In this document: in pieces, positions 1-8,186 of the stretch | Layout: the number at the start of each line of letters is the position of its first letter | Numbering within the stretch: the stretch's first letter is position 1 | NCBI RefSeq assembly: GCF_011388195.1 | Contig: NZ_CP049990.1 | Coordinates: 1,612,001 to 1,676,000 of the forward strand | Length of the DNA: 64,000 nucleotides | Reading direction: 5' to 3' | DNA from: Pusillimonas sp. DMV24BSW_D | GTDB taxonomy: Bacteria; Pseudomonadota; Gammaproteobacteria; Burkholderiales; Burkholderiaceae_B | Made by a program: the position numbers and the translations under genes | Notes under the pieces: model-generated | What the model was told of the DNA's origin: nothing | Seen by the model: only the letters and a program-made list of their open reading frames with translations | The model's database searches: none

Positions 1-1908
1 GGAGGTCATGTCTTGAAGCACGGCTTCAATCGCGTTGGCCTGATCAATCGTCTCTTCAAAACCGAAGCCTTCTGCGAAAGTTTCGTAGTCGGTAATGGGG
101 AGCTTGAACTGATGGCCTTGTCGGGCGGCGCGCATGGCGTAAAGCGCCAGTAATTCGGCAGCGGCATCGCGCACATTCTTTGCAGCCCTGCGCCGCGCTT
201 TATCCCACTGGCCTGAGCCCAGTTGATGCAGCGGGGCATGTTCCGGGTCGGTACCACTGTAGCGAGAGATCACGTGCAGTTGAGAAACCGGGACATATAG
301 GGTGCTGCCCGAGGCGTATTCCAGGTGCAGGAACTCCATCGTGCCTTCACCCAGGTCCATGTTGATCAGGCCTTTGTAGCGTCCGATGCCATGATCAACG
401 TGTACCACCGGATCGCCTTCGCGCAATTCCGACAAATCACGGACCATAGCCTCAACATTGCTGCCCCTTTCCTGGCCGCGCCGCTGGCGTCGCACTCCGT
501 GTGTATGACCGGGGTATAGATTGTTTTCGGTTAAGAGCGTGAGCGGAACATGGGGCAGTTGAAAGCCGCGATCAAGGGGAGCGACGGTAAGAATAAAACC
601 GGGAGCATGTCGCAACGCATCGTTCAGGGAGTCAACAATTGCGTCCGGGCGCAAATCAAACTCAGTGAGCATTTGCAACAAGGTTTCCCGACGCCCCGCA
701 GAGTCGGCGCAAAGGACGATTTGCCCGGAGGAATGCGTAACGAGTTGGCGCAGTTTGGCCAGTGGGTCATCCGCACGCCGCGCCACCGCGACATCCGGGT
801 TGGCTTGAATTTCAACATGTTCCCCTTCGTCTGCCACGCTGACTCGGGCGAACTCGCCTAGTGTGTGAAAAAACGTCTCTGCATCGAGGAAGAGGGTTGA
901 CGGCGGCAGTACGGGTCTTTCCCGGTCGCTTTTCAGGAATTGATAACGGCTTTGGGTGTCTTGGGTGAAATGGGTAATGGCGTTTTCAACCAGGCCCAGG
1001 GTAACGACAAGTGTATCGGCACTCAAGTAATCAAACAGGGTGGCCGTCTTTTCAAAGAAAAGCGGCAAATAGTACTCTACCCCGGCGAACGCAATGCCGT
1101 TTCCAATGTCGCGATAGGGCAGCGCCCGTGAAGGATCGCCTTCGAAAACCTCACGAAAGCGCGCACGGAATTGATTGCGTGCTTCCTCGTCCATGGGGAA
1201 TTCCCGGCCAGGTAAAAGCTGGACCTCTTTAACCGGATAAATACTGCGTTGTGTGTCAACGTCAAAACTTCGAATCGTCTCAATTTCATCGTCGAACAAG
1301 TCGATGCGATACGGCACGGCCGACCCCATGGGGAAAAGGTCAATCAGGCCACCACGTATACTGAATTCTCCGGGCGCGGTAACCTGACTTACATGCGCAT
1401 AGTTGGCCAACATGAGCTGTTCGCGCAATGCCTCTTCATTCAACGAGTCCCCTTGGCGAAATGAAAAGGTATAAGCTGCCAGGAACGCGGGCGGAGGCAG
1501 GCGGTAAAGCGCTGTGCTGACAGGTACCGTCAGAATATCGACGTTTTGCTGCATCAAGGCGTGCAGGGTGTGAAGGCGTTCTGAAACGAGGTCCTGATGA
1601 GGTGAGAAGCCATCGTAAGGCAGTGTTTCCCAGTCGGGTAAAGGTCTAACGTTTAATTTGGGATTGAATAAATGTATTTCGTCGGCGAGACGTTGTGCAG
1701 TGAGTGGTTCGGCGCATAGAACGAGAATGGGGCGTTTGGCCTGTGTGCTGAGTTCGGCAAGCAACCAGGCGTCGCCCGAACCGGCCGGTGGCGGTATTGC
1801 ATATCGCGCACCGGGTTTAACGGCCTTGAGCAGTTGAGATAATGAGGGCAGCAAATTGGGGACGGCGTGAGCGTCGGAAAATATTTCGGTTGTCATTTCA
1901 CTGTGCAT
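1..1908 (-). CDS. mfd: Transcription-repair coupling factor Mfd (5' part, truncated by window edge)
   Basis: Mfd is a cytoplasmic DNA translocase that removes stalled RNA polymerase and recruits UvrA to lesions. The reverse-strand frame is open from an ATG at 1908 to the window edge and gives about 636 of the usual ~1150 residues. Visible are the N-terminal UvrB-like module (LPDWETLPYDGFSPH), the CarD-like RNA-polymerase-interacting domain near residues 495-520 (GDPVVHVDHGIGRYKG), and the entry to the helicase (FEETIDQANAIEAVLQDM) at the edge. The Walker A motif would lie just outside. A second in-frame ATG at 1896 is an alternative start; a perfect TATAAT on this strand (1912-1907) overlaps the first ATG, which favours the second. 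The gene is divergent from ispD with only 17 bases between. Confidence 0.95.
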   Translation of the reverse strand, partial: MHSEMTTEIFSDAHAVPNLLPSLSQLLKAVKPGARYAIPPPAGSGDAWLLAELSTQAKRPILVLCAEPLTAQRLADEIHLFNPKLNVRPLPDWETLPYDGFSPHQDLVSERLHTLHALMQQNVDILTVPVSTALYRLPPPAFLAAYTFSFRQGDSLNEEALREQLMLANYAHVSQVTAPGEFSIRGGLIDLFPMGSAVPYRIDLFDDEIETIRSFDVDTQRSIYPVKEVQLLPGREFPMDEEARNQFRARFREVFEGDPSRALPYRDIGNGIAFAGVEYYLPLFFEKTATLFDYLSADTLVVTLGLVENAITHFTQDTQSRYQFLKSDRERPVLPPSTLFLDAETFFHTLGEFARVSVADEGEHVEIQANPDVAVARRADDPLAKLRQLVTHSSGQIVLCADSAGRRETLLQMLTEFDLRPDAIVDSLNDALRHAPGFILTVAPLDRGFQLPHVPLTLLTENNLYPGHTHGVRRQRRGQERGSNVEAMVRDLSELREGDPVVHVDHGIGRYKGLINMDLGEGTMEFLHLEYASGSTLYVPVSQLHVISRYSGTDPEHAPLHQLGSGQWDKARRRAAKNVRDAAAELLALYAMRAARQGHQFKLPITDYETFAEGFGFEETIDQANAIEAVLQDMTS

Positions 1909-1916
1909 TATAAAAT
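1890..1916 (+). promoter_or_regulatory. Candidate divergent promoters of ispD and mfd
   Basis: On the plus strand TTGTCA (1890-1895) and TAAAAT (1911-1916) are separated by 15 bases and would start transcription about 3 bases before the ispD ATG. On the minus strand the complement of 1907-1912 is a perfect TATAAT that would start transcription near 1900, a few bases before the ATG at 1896. No Shine-Dalgarno sequence is visible for either gene. Spacing of the plus-strand boxes is short, so this is tentative. Confidence 0.4.
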
Positions 1917-1925
1917 CGGTTTGTT

Positions 1926-2684
1926 ATGTCTAAGAAAATTATTGCGATCGTGCCCGCAGCCGGAGTGGGTCAGCGCGCTTTGGATACCTCTAACGAAGGC
2001 GCTGCCGTGCCCAAGCAATATCGATTGCTTAAGGGCAAGCCCATGTTGCGCTGGTCGGTGGAGGCGTTGTTGGCTGATCCGCGCGTGGAGCAGGTCAGGG
2101 TTGTGGTCGCAGCCGACGATTCGCGAGCCCAGGCAGTGCTTGACGGTTTAGCGCGGGTGGTTGTGCGCCCGGTGGGCGGGCCAACACGGGCTGAAACCGT
2201 TTCGGCGGGTCTGGCTGATGCCGCTTTAGATAATGACGCCTGGGTTTTGGTCCATGATGCGGCACGACCAGGGTTGCCGCTTTCCAGTTTAAATCGCTTA
2301 ATTGACATCTGTTTGTATGAACAACAGGGCGGTTTGTTGGCTCTGCCGGTTGCAGACACAGTTAAAAAGGCGCATAAAGCGGCTGCATTTGCTCCGGCCG
2401 AGGGTTGCGTTTTAACCGGCACTGCCGGCAAGCCCGCAACCCGTTATGCCGTTGCCGGAACGCTTTCCCGGGAATCGTTATGGTTGGCTCAAACACCGCA
2501 AATGTTTCCTGCTGAGCTGTTGCGCAAAGCGCTTTTGCAGGCCCACCGGGCTGGTGTCGAAATCACGGATGAGGCGTCGGCCATGGAGCGTTATGGGGTT
2601 GAGCCACGCCTGATTCCGGGCGATCCGCGCAATTTCAAGGTAACGTGGCCAAGTGATTTTGATTTGATGGAAAAGTGGTTATGA
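1926..2684 (+). CDS. ispD: 2-C-methyl-D-erythritol 4-phosphate cytidylyltransferase
   Basis: IspD transfers CMP from CTP to methylerythritol phosphate in the MEP pathway of isoprenoid synthesis, in the cytoplasm. The 252-residue protein has the nucleotide-binding loop [10 protein letters not shown] at residues 8-17, followed by [13 protein letters not shown], the VHDAARP motif and the C-terminal [10 protein letters not shown] signature. Its length is slightly above the usual ~235. It overlaps ispF by four bases (ATGA), so the two MEP enzymes are translationally coupled. No clear ribosome binding site precedes the ATG. Confidence 0.97.
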   Translation: MSKKIIAIVPAAGVGQRALDTSNEGAAVPKQYRLLKGKPMLRWSVEALLADPRVEQVRVVVAADDSRAQAVLDGLARVVVRPVGGPTRAETVSAGLADAALDNDAWVLVHDAARPGLPLSSLNRLIDICLYEQQGGLLALPVADTVKKAHKAAAFAPAEGCVLTGTAGKPATRYAVAGTLSRESLWLAQTPQMFPAELLRKALLQAHRAGVEITDEASAMERYGVEPRLIPGDPRNFKVTWPSDFDLMEKWL

Positions 2685-3166
2685 GTTTGTCTATTCGTGT
2701 TGGGCAGGGGTTTGATGTTCATGCGTTTGTTGAGGGTCGTCCACTTATTCTGGGCGGCGTGACAATTCCCTATGAGAAAGGTCTTCAGGGGCACTCCGAC
2801 GCCGATGCGTTGCTGCATGCGCTTACCGACGCTTTGCTCGGCGGGGCAGGGCTGGGGGATATTGGTCGTCATTTTCCTGATACTGATCCACGTTTTAAAG
2901 GGGCCGATAGCCGCATACTGTTGCGAGATGCTTACCAGTTGGTACGTGAAGCCGGCTGGTTGGTGGGCAATATCGACGCCACAATACATGCACAGGCGCC
3001 AAAAATGGCGCCTTATGTCGCAGACATGATTCAATATATAGCGGATGACCTTCAAATTGACGCCGGTCAAGTCAACATCAAGGCGAAAACAAATGAAGGT
3101 CTTGGCTACCTGGGGCGTAAGGAAGGCATTGCAGCCAACGCAAGCGTGCTGCTATTTCGCCCCTAG
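2681..3166 (+). CDS. ispF: 2-C-methyl-D-erythritol 2,4-cyclodiphosphate synthase
   Basis: IspF cyclises CDP-methylerythritol phosphate to the 2,4-cyclodiphosphate with release of CMP, the MEP step after IspD and IspE. The 161-residue protein carries the metal ligands in GFDVHAF and the [18 protein letters not shown] motif, then [11 protein letters not shown] and [17 protein letters not shown], and has the normal length for a homotrimeric IspF. The ATG at 2681 overlaps the ispD stop; a GTG two codons earlier is in frame but less likely. Its 3' end lies four bases from the end of the convergent peroxiredoxin gene, so no separate terminator fits between them. Confidence 0.97.
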   Translation: MSLSIRVGQGFDVHAFVEGRPLILGGVTIPYEKGLQGHSDADALLHALTDALLGGAGLGDIGRHFPDTDPRFKGADSRILLRDAYQLVREAGWLVGNIDATIHAQAPKMAPYVADMIQYIADDLQIDAGQVNIKAKTNEGLGYLGRKEGIAANASVLLFRP

Positions 3167-3170
3167 TGTC

Positions 3171-3719
3171 TTAAAGCGTTTCACCACCGGGCTCGCGACC
3201 GCAGGGGCACAACTCTTCCGTTTGCAAGGCATCGAGAATTCGCAAAATTTCTTTCGGATTGCGTCCTACGTCGAGTGTATTAACCGAGACATGCTGAATA
3301 ACGTTGTCGGGGTCGATAATAAAAGTGGCGCGTAACGCGACGCCCTCGTTGCGTTCACGAATGCCCAGTTGGTCGATTAATGCACCGCTGGTGTCGGCGA
3401 ACTGGAAATGGGCAAGCTTGGCCAGATCGGCGTTTTCACGGCGCCATGCCAGTTTAACGTGTTCGTTATCAGACGAGCCTCCCATGAGAATCGCGTCGCG
3501 CTTATCGAACTGTTCAGTCAGGTCGTTGAAACCAACAATTTCGGTGGGGCAAACGAAAGTGAAATCTTTCGGGTAAAAATAAACGACTTTCCATTTGCCC
3601 GGGAATGAACTTTCCGTGATGTCCTCGAACGCAGACACCCCGTTTTCCTCATGCTGACTAAAGCCGGGTTTCACGCCGGTAACCTTGAAAGGTTCCAGTT
3701 TGTCTCCCACTGTTTTCAT
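3171..3719 (-). CDS. AhpC-type 2-Cys peroxiredoxin
   Basis: This peroxiredoxin reduces hydroperoxides through a peroxidatic cysteine in FTFVCPTEI (about residue 57); a second cysteine pair near the C terminus, in EELCPCGREPGGE, provides the resolving thiol. The pattern resembles the AhpC of Mycobacterium (end motif ELCACNW) more than that of E. coli. The start is the ATG at 3719, preceded by AGGAG with five bases spacing; a GTG two codons upstream lies next to that site and is rejected. The length of 182 residues is normal. No AhpF or AhpD partner is adjacent, so the electron donor is unknown. It is transcribed in the same direction as, and 72 bases downstream of, envZ. Confidence 0.93.
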   Translation of the reverse strand: MKTVGDKLEPFKVTGVKPGFSQHEENGVSAFEDITESSFPGKWKVVYFYPKDFTFVCPTEIVGFNDLTEQFDKRDAILMGGSSDNEHVKLAWRRENADLAKLAHFQFADTSGALIDQLGIRERNEGVALRATFIIDPDNVIQHVSVNTLDVGRNPKEILRILDALQTEELCPCGREPGGETL

Positions 3720-3791
3720 GTGCACTCCTGCGAGGTTTTTCTGGGCACAACTTTGCGCCCGCTCAGTTGATTGTATGCGATTCAGCCGGTT

Positions 3792-5159
3792 TTAGTGGCG
3801 AGCCAGGGGCAGGGCAATGCGTGCAATAAGGCCGCCTGAGGGTGGTGAGATGAGCGTTAGGCGGCCGCCAACATGCCCCAGCAGGCGCTCGACAATGGCT
3901 AACCCCAGGCCTGCTCCGCTAACGCCGGTTCGCGCCGCTTCCCCGCGTGAAAACGGGCGTAACAGACGTTCGATCTCAGAGGCTTCAACACCCGCCCCCT
4001 TGTCGCTGACCTCGATCAAGGTTTGTGATCGCTCTTGTCTGGCACTTAAATGGATGTGACAACTGTCGTCGACGGGTGAGCGACCATAGCGGCGTGCGTT
4101 CTCAATGAGGTTGCCGACAATACGTTTTAAGTCGTGCGCGGTGATACGGGCGGTGAGCTTGTCGGGGATGTCTGCCGTCAGGTGGCCACCTAGTGCCTCT
4201 GTGTGTGTTCTTTCACGCTCGTAGATATCGTGCAGAACTTTCGAAATATCAATGCCTTTTTCGGGCAGGGCGGCCGCCGGCCGAGCGTATTCCATAAGCT
4301 GCCCAATGCTGTGGTCGACCTGCGCCAGATCTTCATCGATTGCCTGTCGGGCTTCATCGTCGACATTGCTCATTTCTATTTCCAGACGCATGCGTGCCAG
4401 CGGGGTGCGCAAGTCGTGGGAAATACCGGCCAGCATAATTTCGCGATCGGCTTCAATACGACGCAGGTCACTGAGCATGCGGTTGAACGCGTCATTCATT
4501 TCCCGCACTTCCAGTGGGCCCGCTTGTGGCAGGGGGGACGGTATTTGCCCCCGGGCGACTTGTCGGGCCACTCTGGCCAATTGGGCCAGCGGGCGATTGA
4601 CAAAGCTGACGCTGATTGCCGAGCCGATCAGTGCCAGCAAAAGTGCGGTAGCGCCCCACCAGAACCATTGCAAGCCAACGGTTAGCCCGAGTTGTTCGCG
4701 ATCAAACACCAGCCAGTAGTGGTCATTTTCAATATCGAAACTGACCCAAATGCCGGGAACCTGGTTAACCGACCACATGACCTGCGCGTTGGGCCCCAGA
4801 CGGGTTTTTATTTCCTCAACAACATGATCCCAATAACTTGACTCCGGGATCGGTTCAAGTTCATCTGTTGGTTCGCGGGGTTGGACGCGCAAGCTTTCTT
4901 TGGTTGCCAGATCCAGCAACAGAGCGGGTCTGACCTCTTGCGGTGCATAAATTAACGCAGATCGGGTGATACTGACCGATGTTGTGACCCGTTGCGCCAT
5001 TTGGGTGGCGCGGGGGCCTTCTTCCATGCTGAAAAATACGTGCAGCCATGTTCCCAGGCTAACCAGCATCAGAAGGGCGAGGAGCAAAAAAGACCGGCTG
5101 AAAAGACTCAGCCGGATCTTCGAAGTGAAACGCTGCAACTGTTTTTTCAGAAGCGGCAT
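3792..5159 (-). CDS. envZ: EnvZ-like sensor histidine kinase
   Basis: This inner-membrane kinase is the partner of the OmpR regulator encoded just upstream (six bases between the genes). Transmembrane segments lie near residues 22-43 and 165-187 and bracket a periplasmic domain of about 120 residues. A HAMP region follows, then the phosphoacceptor H248 in GISHDLRTPLARMRLE, the N box NLIENARRYG (~350-359), DKGAGVE (G1) and GAGLGLAIVERL (G2). In relatives EnvZ-OmpR responds to osmolarity or acid and controls porin genes; the signal here is not evident. The length of 455 residues is typical. Confidence 0.95.
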   Translation of the reverse strand: MPLLKKQLQRFTSKIRLSLFSRSFLLLALLMLVSLGTWLHVFFSMEEGPRATQMAQRVTTSVSITRSALIYAPQEVRPALLLDLATKESLRVQPREPTDELEPIPESSYWDHVVEEIKTRLGPNAQVMWSVNQVPGIWVSFDIENDHYWLVFDREQLGLTVGLQWFWWGATALLLALIGSAISVSFVNRPLAQLARVARQVARGQIPSPLPQAGPLEVREMNDAFNRMLSDLRRIEADREIMLAGISHDLRTPLARMRLEIEMSNVDDEARQAIDEDLAQVDHSIGQLMEYARPAAALPEKGIDISKVLHDIYERERTHTEALGGHLTADIPDKLTARITAHDLKRIVGNLIENARRYGRSPVDDSCHIHLSARQERSQTLIEVSDKGAGVEASEIERLLRPFSRGEAARTGVSGAGLGLAIVERLLGHVGGRLTLISPPSGGLIARIALPLARH

Positions 5160-5165
5160 TTTTGT

Positions 5166-5900
5166 TTAATTACCGCCATCGGGGATAAAAACGTACCCCA
5201 GCCCCCAGACGGTTTGAATGAAAATGGGTTTGGACGGGTTAGGCTCGATCAGTTTGCGCAAACGGGATATTTGCACATCGAGACTGCGGTCGAACGCTTC
5301 ATATTCGCGCCCACGTGCCAATTCCATGAGTTTGTCGCGTGATAGGGGAATTTTAGGGTGGCGCGCGAATACTTTCAGAACCGAGAATTCGCCCGTCGTA
5401 ATGGGGACGGTCTCGTTGTTGCGCGTGAGCGTGCGGGTAGACAGATTCAGCACATAAGGCCCGAATTCGATTGCCTCGTTATCCTGGCTGGGTGCGCCGG
5501 GGTGCTCTTCAGTACCACGGCGGCGCAAAATTGCATTCACACGGGCCAATAATTCGCGCGGATTGAATGGCTTGGACAAATAGTCGTCGGCCCCCATCTC
5601 AAGCCCGACAATGCGATCAATTTCTTCAGCTTTGGCTGTAAGCATGATAATGGGTGTGTTGTCGTGGCTGCCGCGTAAGCGCCGGCAAATCGACAAACCA
5701 TCTTCACCGGGCAGCATGAGGTCGAGCACCAGAAGGTCGAAGTGCTCGCGCTGCCAAAGTTTGCTCATTTCCTTGGCGTCTTCGGCAACAAATACGTTGA
5801 AGCCTTGTTCAGATAAGTAGCGACGCAATAGGTCGCGCAGACGTGGATCGTCGTCGACGACCAGTATTTTTCGTGCAGGAGACGGGTTTTGTGTGTTCAT
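5166..5900 (-). CDS. ompR: OmpR-family response regulator
   Basis: Two-domain transcription factor of 244 residues. The receiver domain has the acidic pocket DDD at 16-18, phosphoacceptor D60 (LLVLDLMLPGEDG) and the lysine of YLSKPFN; a winged-helix DNA-binding domain follows and ends with FIQTVWGLGYVF. I chose the ATG at 5900 (MNTQNPSPARKILVVDDD), which matches the family start; the open frame continues upstream to a TTG, but that would place the start in the promoter. A perfect inverted repeat (5920-5933) lies directly upstream. Cotranscribed with envZ. Confidence 0.96.
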   Translation of the reverse strand: MNTQNPSPARKILVVDDDPRLRDLLRRYLSEQGFNVFVAEDAKEMSKLWQREHFDLLVLDLMLPGEDGLSICRRLRGSHDNTPIIMLTAKAEEIDRIVGLEMGADDYLSKPFNPRELLARVNAILRRRGTEEHPGAPSQDNEAIEFGPYVLNLSTRTLTRNNETVPITTGEFSVLKVFARHPKIPLSRDKLMELARGREYEAFDRSLDVQISRLRKLIEPNPSKPIFIQTVWGLGYVFIPDGGN

Positions 5901-5919
5901 GGTCGAAAATGTAACAGGG

Positions 5920-5939
5920 ACGGGCAAGCCCGTATAGTA
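5920..5939 (-). promoter_or_regulatory. Candidate ompR promoter with 14-bp palindrome
   Basis: ACGGGCAAGCCCGT (5920-5933) is a perfect hexamer inverted repeat with a two-base centre. On the minus strand a TACTAT hexamer (5939-5934) directly precedes it and would place the transcription start inside the palindrome. No strong -35 is seen. The site could be an operator, possibly autoregulatory; this is an inference from position. Confidence 0.4.
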
Positions 5940-6044
5940 GCCGGTAGCAAGATATTACATAATTTTCATTCTCTTTAAGCTTATCACCGCCTTGGCGTTT
6001 TTGGTAATTTTTTTAGTGCACCCGGCCGGCGTTGCGATCTCTCC

Positions 6045-6073
6045 ATGGCACCTAGGCGCAACTGGCATAAAAT
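6045..6073 (+). promoter_or_regulatory. Candidate promoter of tsaB-rimI
   Basis: ATGGCA (6045-6050) and TAAAAT (6068-6073) are separated by exactly 17 bases and match the sigma-70 boxes at 4/6 and 5/6 positions. The predicted transcription start coincides with the ATG at 6081, which has no Shine-Dalgarno sequence, so the message may be leaderless. Confidence 0.4.
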
Positions 6074-6080
6074 GCCCGAC

Positions 6081-7346
6081 ATGGCCTTCAATCTGATTGC
6101 ATTTGAAACATCCACAACAACCTGCAGCGTGGCGCTCTTGACCGAGCGTGACGGCGCACTGCAGGTTGTGTCTGCGAGTCACTCGTCGCAGGGGCATGCC
6201 GAACAGGTTTTGCCTTTGGCGGAGCGTTTGTTGAATCAAACCGGGTTAACACGTGACGACCTGGATCTGGTGGTTTTTGGGCAAGGCCCTGGTGGGTTTA
6301 CTGGTTTACGGGTGGCGTGTGGGGTGGCGCAGGGAATGGCTTACGCGTTAGGGGTATCGGTTGTGCCAGTGCCGACATTGCAAGCAATCGCGGCGTCTGC
6401 AGGCCCGGTCAGGGCGCCGGGAGTGTGCCGCATTGTGGTTCAGGACGCCCGGATGGGCGAACTTTATGTCGCTGCCTACTGGCTCGCTTCAGGCATGCGG
6501 GAAACACAAGCAGCCTGGCAGGAAATTCAACCGTGTGTGCTGGTGGCAGCGGAAGATTTCGACTATTGGCTGGACCAACAAGCCCGCGAGTGGGTGCTGC
6601 CCGGTGCCATTGGCTATGTGGAAATGGTGGGTGATGGTATTCAGGCCCATCCGTCACTGCAGTTTACTGCAACAGTTGTGGTCGCCGGTAACGCGTACCC
6701 GTTGCAAGTGCTCTCCGGCGTTCCTCTCGACGCAAAGTCCATTGCCTTGCAGGGGTTGCAGTTATTTCAATCCGGTCACTTTATGACACCTGCCGAAGCT
6801 GCACCGCTCTATGTGCGCGACAAAGTCGCGTTCACGACGCAAGAGAGAGAAAAAGGGCTGGGGGGGAATCCCAGGGTGCACGGCAAGTTGCGTATTGAAC
6901 CCATGCGTCTGGAACATTTGGATGCGGTCGTTGATATCGAAGCAGAAGTTCAATCGTTTCCCTGGACGCGAGGCAATTTTGCCGATGCCTTGAACGCAGG
7001 CTATGGCGCCTGGGTCGCGCTTCAGCAAAACAAGGTAGTTGGCTTTAGTGTGGTTATGTTCGCACCCGATGTGGCTCACTTGCTGGTTATTGCAGTGGCC
7101 CCCCAACTGCAGCGTGGAGGCGTCGGCTACGTGCTTTTACGCCATGCCGAACAGGCAGCACGCGACAAAGGCCTGGTTTCGATGTTGCTCGAGGTTCGCC
7201 AGTCCAATTTGAAAGCGTTGAATTTTTATCGTAATCGCGGCTTTCAATCGTTAAGCGTCAGGAAAGGGTATTACCCGGCCGCTCGTGGCCAAAGGGAAGA
7301 TGCTTTGGTTTTGCAAAAAGATTTGAGCGCGACGGGGGCGTCATGA
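6081..7346 (+). CDS. TsaB-RimI fusion (tRNA t6A complex subunit + ribosomal protein S18 alanine N-acetyltransferase)
   Basis: Residues 1-250 are TsaB, the scaffold subunit of the TsaBDE complex that installs N6-threonylcarbamoyladenosine at tRNA A37: LIAFETSTTTCSVAL at the start, GQGPGGFTGLRVA at 68-80, and the closing PLYVRDKVA. Residues 251-268 form a linker. Residues 269-415 are a GNAT acetyltransferase of the RimI type with the acetyl-CoA loop QRGGVGYVLL (344-353) and EVRQSNLKALNFYRNRGF (371-388). The two are usually separate neighbouring genes; here the frame is continuous with no stop. I start at ATG 6081 because TsaB proteins begin there; upstream in-frame ATGs at 6072 and 6045 lie in or before the candidate promoter. 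Overlaps the glycosylase gene by four bases. Confidence 0.93.
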   Translation: MAFNLIAFETSTTTCSVALLTERDGALQVVSASHSSQGHAEQVLPLAERLLNQTGLTRDDLDLVVFGQGPGGFTGLRVACGVAQGMAYALGVSVVPVPTLQAIAASAGPVRAPGVCRIVVQDARMGELYVAAYWLASGMRETQAAWQEIQPCVLVAAEDFDYWLDQQAREWVLPGAIGYVEMVGDGIQAHPSLQFTATVVVAGNAYPLQVLSGVPLDAKSIALQGLQLFQSGHFMTPAEAAPLYVRDKVAFTTQEREKGLGGNPRVHGKLRIEPMRLEHLDAVVDIEAEVQSFPWTRGNFADALNAGYGAWVALQQNKVVGFSVVMFAPDVAHLLVIAVAPQLQRGGVGYVLLRHAEQAARDKGLVSMLLEVRQSNLKALNFYRNRGFQSLSVRKGYYPAARGQREDALVLQKDLSATGAS

Positions 7347-8182
7347 CAAGGCCCGAACGATTTCACGTTTTAACGCCCCTGCAGATGGCATGGTTGCAGG
7401 AATTGGGTCTCGACCGACGCCTGTTGCAGGTTGCATTTGATGCGACACAGACAGATGCTGATAAAGATGCAGATTCCCCCCAGGGTTTGAAGAGGCAAGC
7501 GTCGACAAAGCCTGAATCAGAGCCGACTAAGTTGCCAGGTCTGCCGACCAAACGGGAAAAGGCTCCTGCCGTTGTCGAACAGGCGATTTTGCCGGCAGAT
7601 CTTGATTCCTTGAAAGCAGAGGCAGCCGGATGTACCCGCTGTGGTTTACATGCCGGGCGTCATCAGGCGGTCTTCGGCAATGGCCAAACCGCGTCACCCG
7701 ACTGGATGGTCATTGGTGAAGCTCCGGGAGACCACGATGATCAGGTCGGACTGCCTTTTCAGGGAGCGGCCGGCCGGTTATTGCAGCTTATTTTTGAGGC
7801 CTCAGGTCTGGCCCCGCATGCCTCGTTCTATTATGCGAACGCAATAAAGTGTCGGCCTCGCGGGGGGCGTGTTCCCAGGAAAGAAGAAATAGAGGCTTGC
7901 TTACCGTTTTTGCAGGCGCAAATTGAACAGATTCGACCTCGGGCCATTCTGGTGTTGGGCTGGTTGGCTGCCGGAGCGTTGCTGCAGGAAAAGGACGATA
8001 TTGAACAATTACGTGAGCGCGTGCACACCTACACCGCGCCGCATGGCCGAATTCCCGTAGTGGTGACTTATCACCCCGCTGCGCTACTGTTGCGTGGTCG
8101 GCACAAGGCCCAGGTCTGGCGGGATATGCAATTGGCGCGACGGCTTAAGGAAAGTTCTTCAGAAAGCCAGACGAACGAGTAA
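7343..8182 (+). CDS. Family 4 uracil-DNA glycosylase
   Basis: Iron-sulfur uracil-DNA glycosylase that removes uracil from DNA. The 279-residue protein has an N-terminal low-complexity segment of about 80 residues, then the catalytic domain with the four cluster cysteines C97, C100, C170 and C186, motif A GEAPGDHDDQ (125-134) and the second active-site motif HPAALLL (244-250). The N-terminal extension resembles the one in many proteobacterial proteins annotated as phage-SPO1 polymerase-related. ATGA overlap with tsaB-rimI suggests cotranscription. It converges on lplT with four bases between the stops. Confidence 0.93.
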   Translation: MTRPERFHVLTPLQMAWLQELGLDRRLLQVAFDATQTDADKDADSPQGLKRQASTKPESEPTKLPGLPTKREKAPAVVEQAILPADLDSLKAEAAGCTRCGLHAGRHQAVFGNGQTASPDWMVIGEAPGDHDDQVGLPFQGAAGRLLQLIFEASGLAPHASFYYANAIKCRPRGGRVPRKEEIEACLPFLQAQIEQIRPRAILVLGWLAAGALLQEKDDIEQLRERVHTYTAPHGRIPVVVTYHPAALLLRGRHKAQVWRDMQLARRLKESSSESQTNE

Positions 8183-8186
8183 CGCG

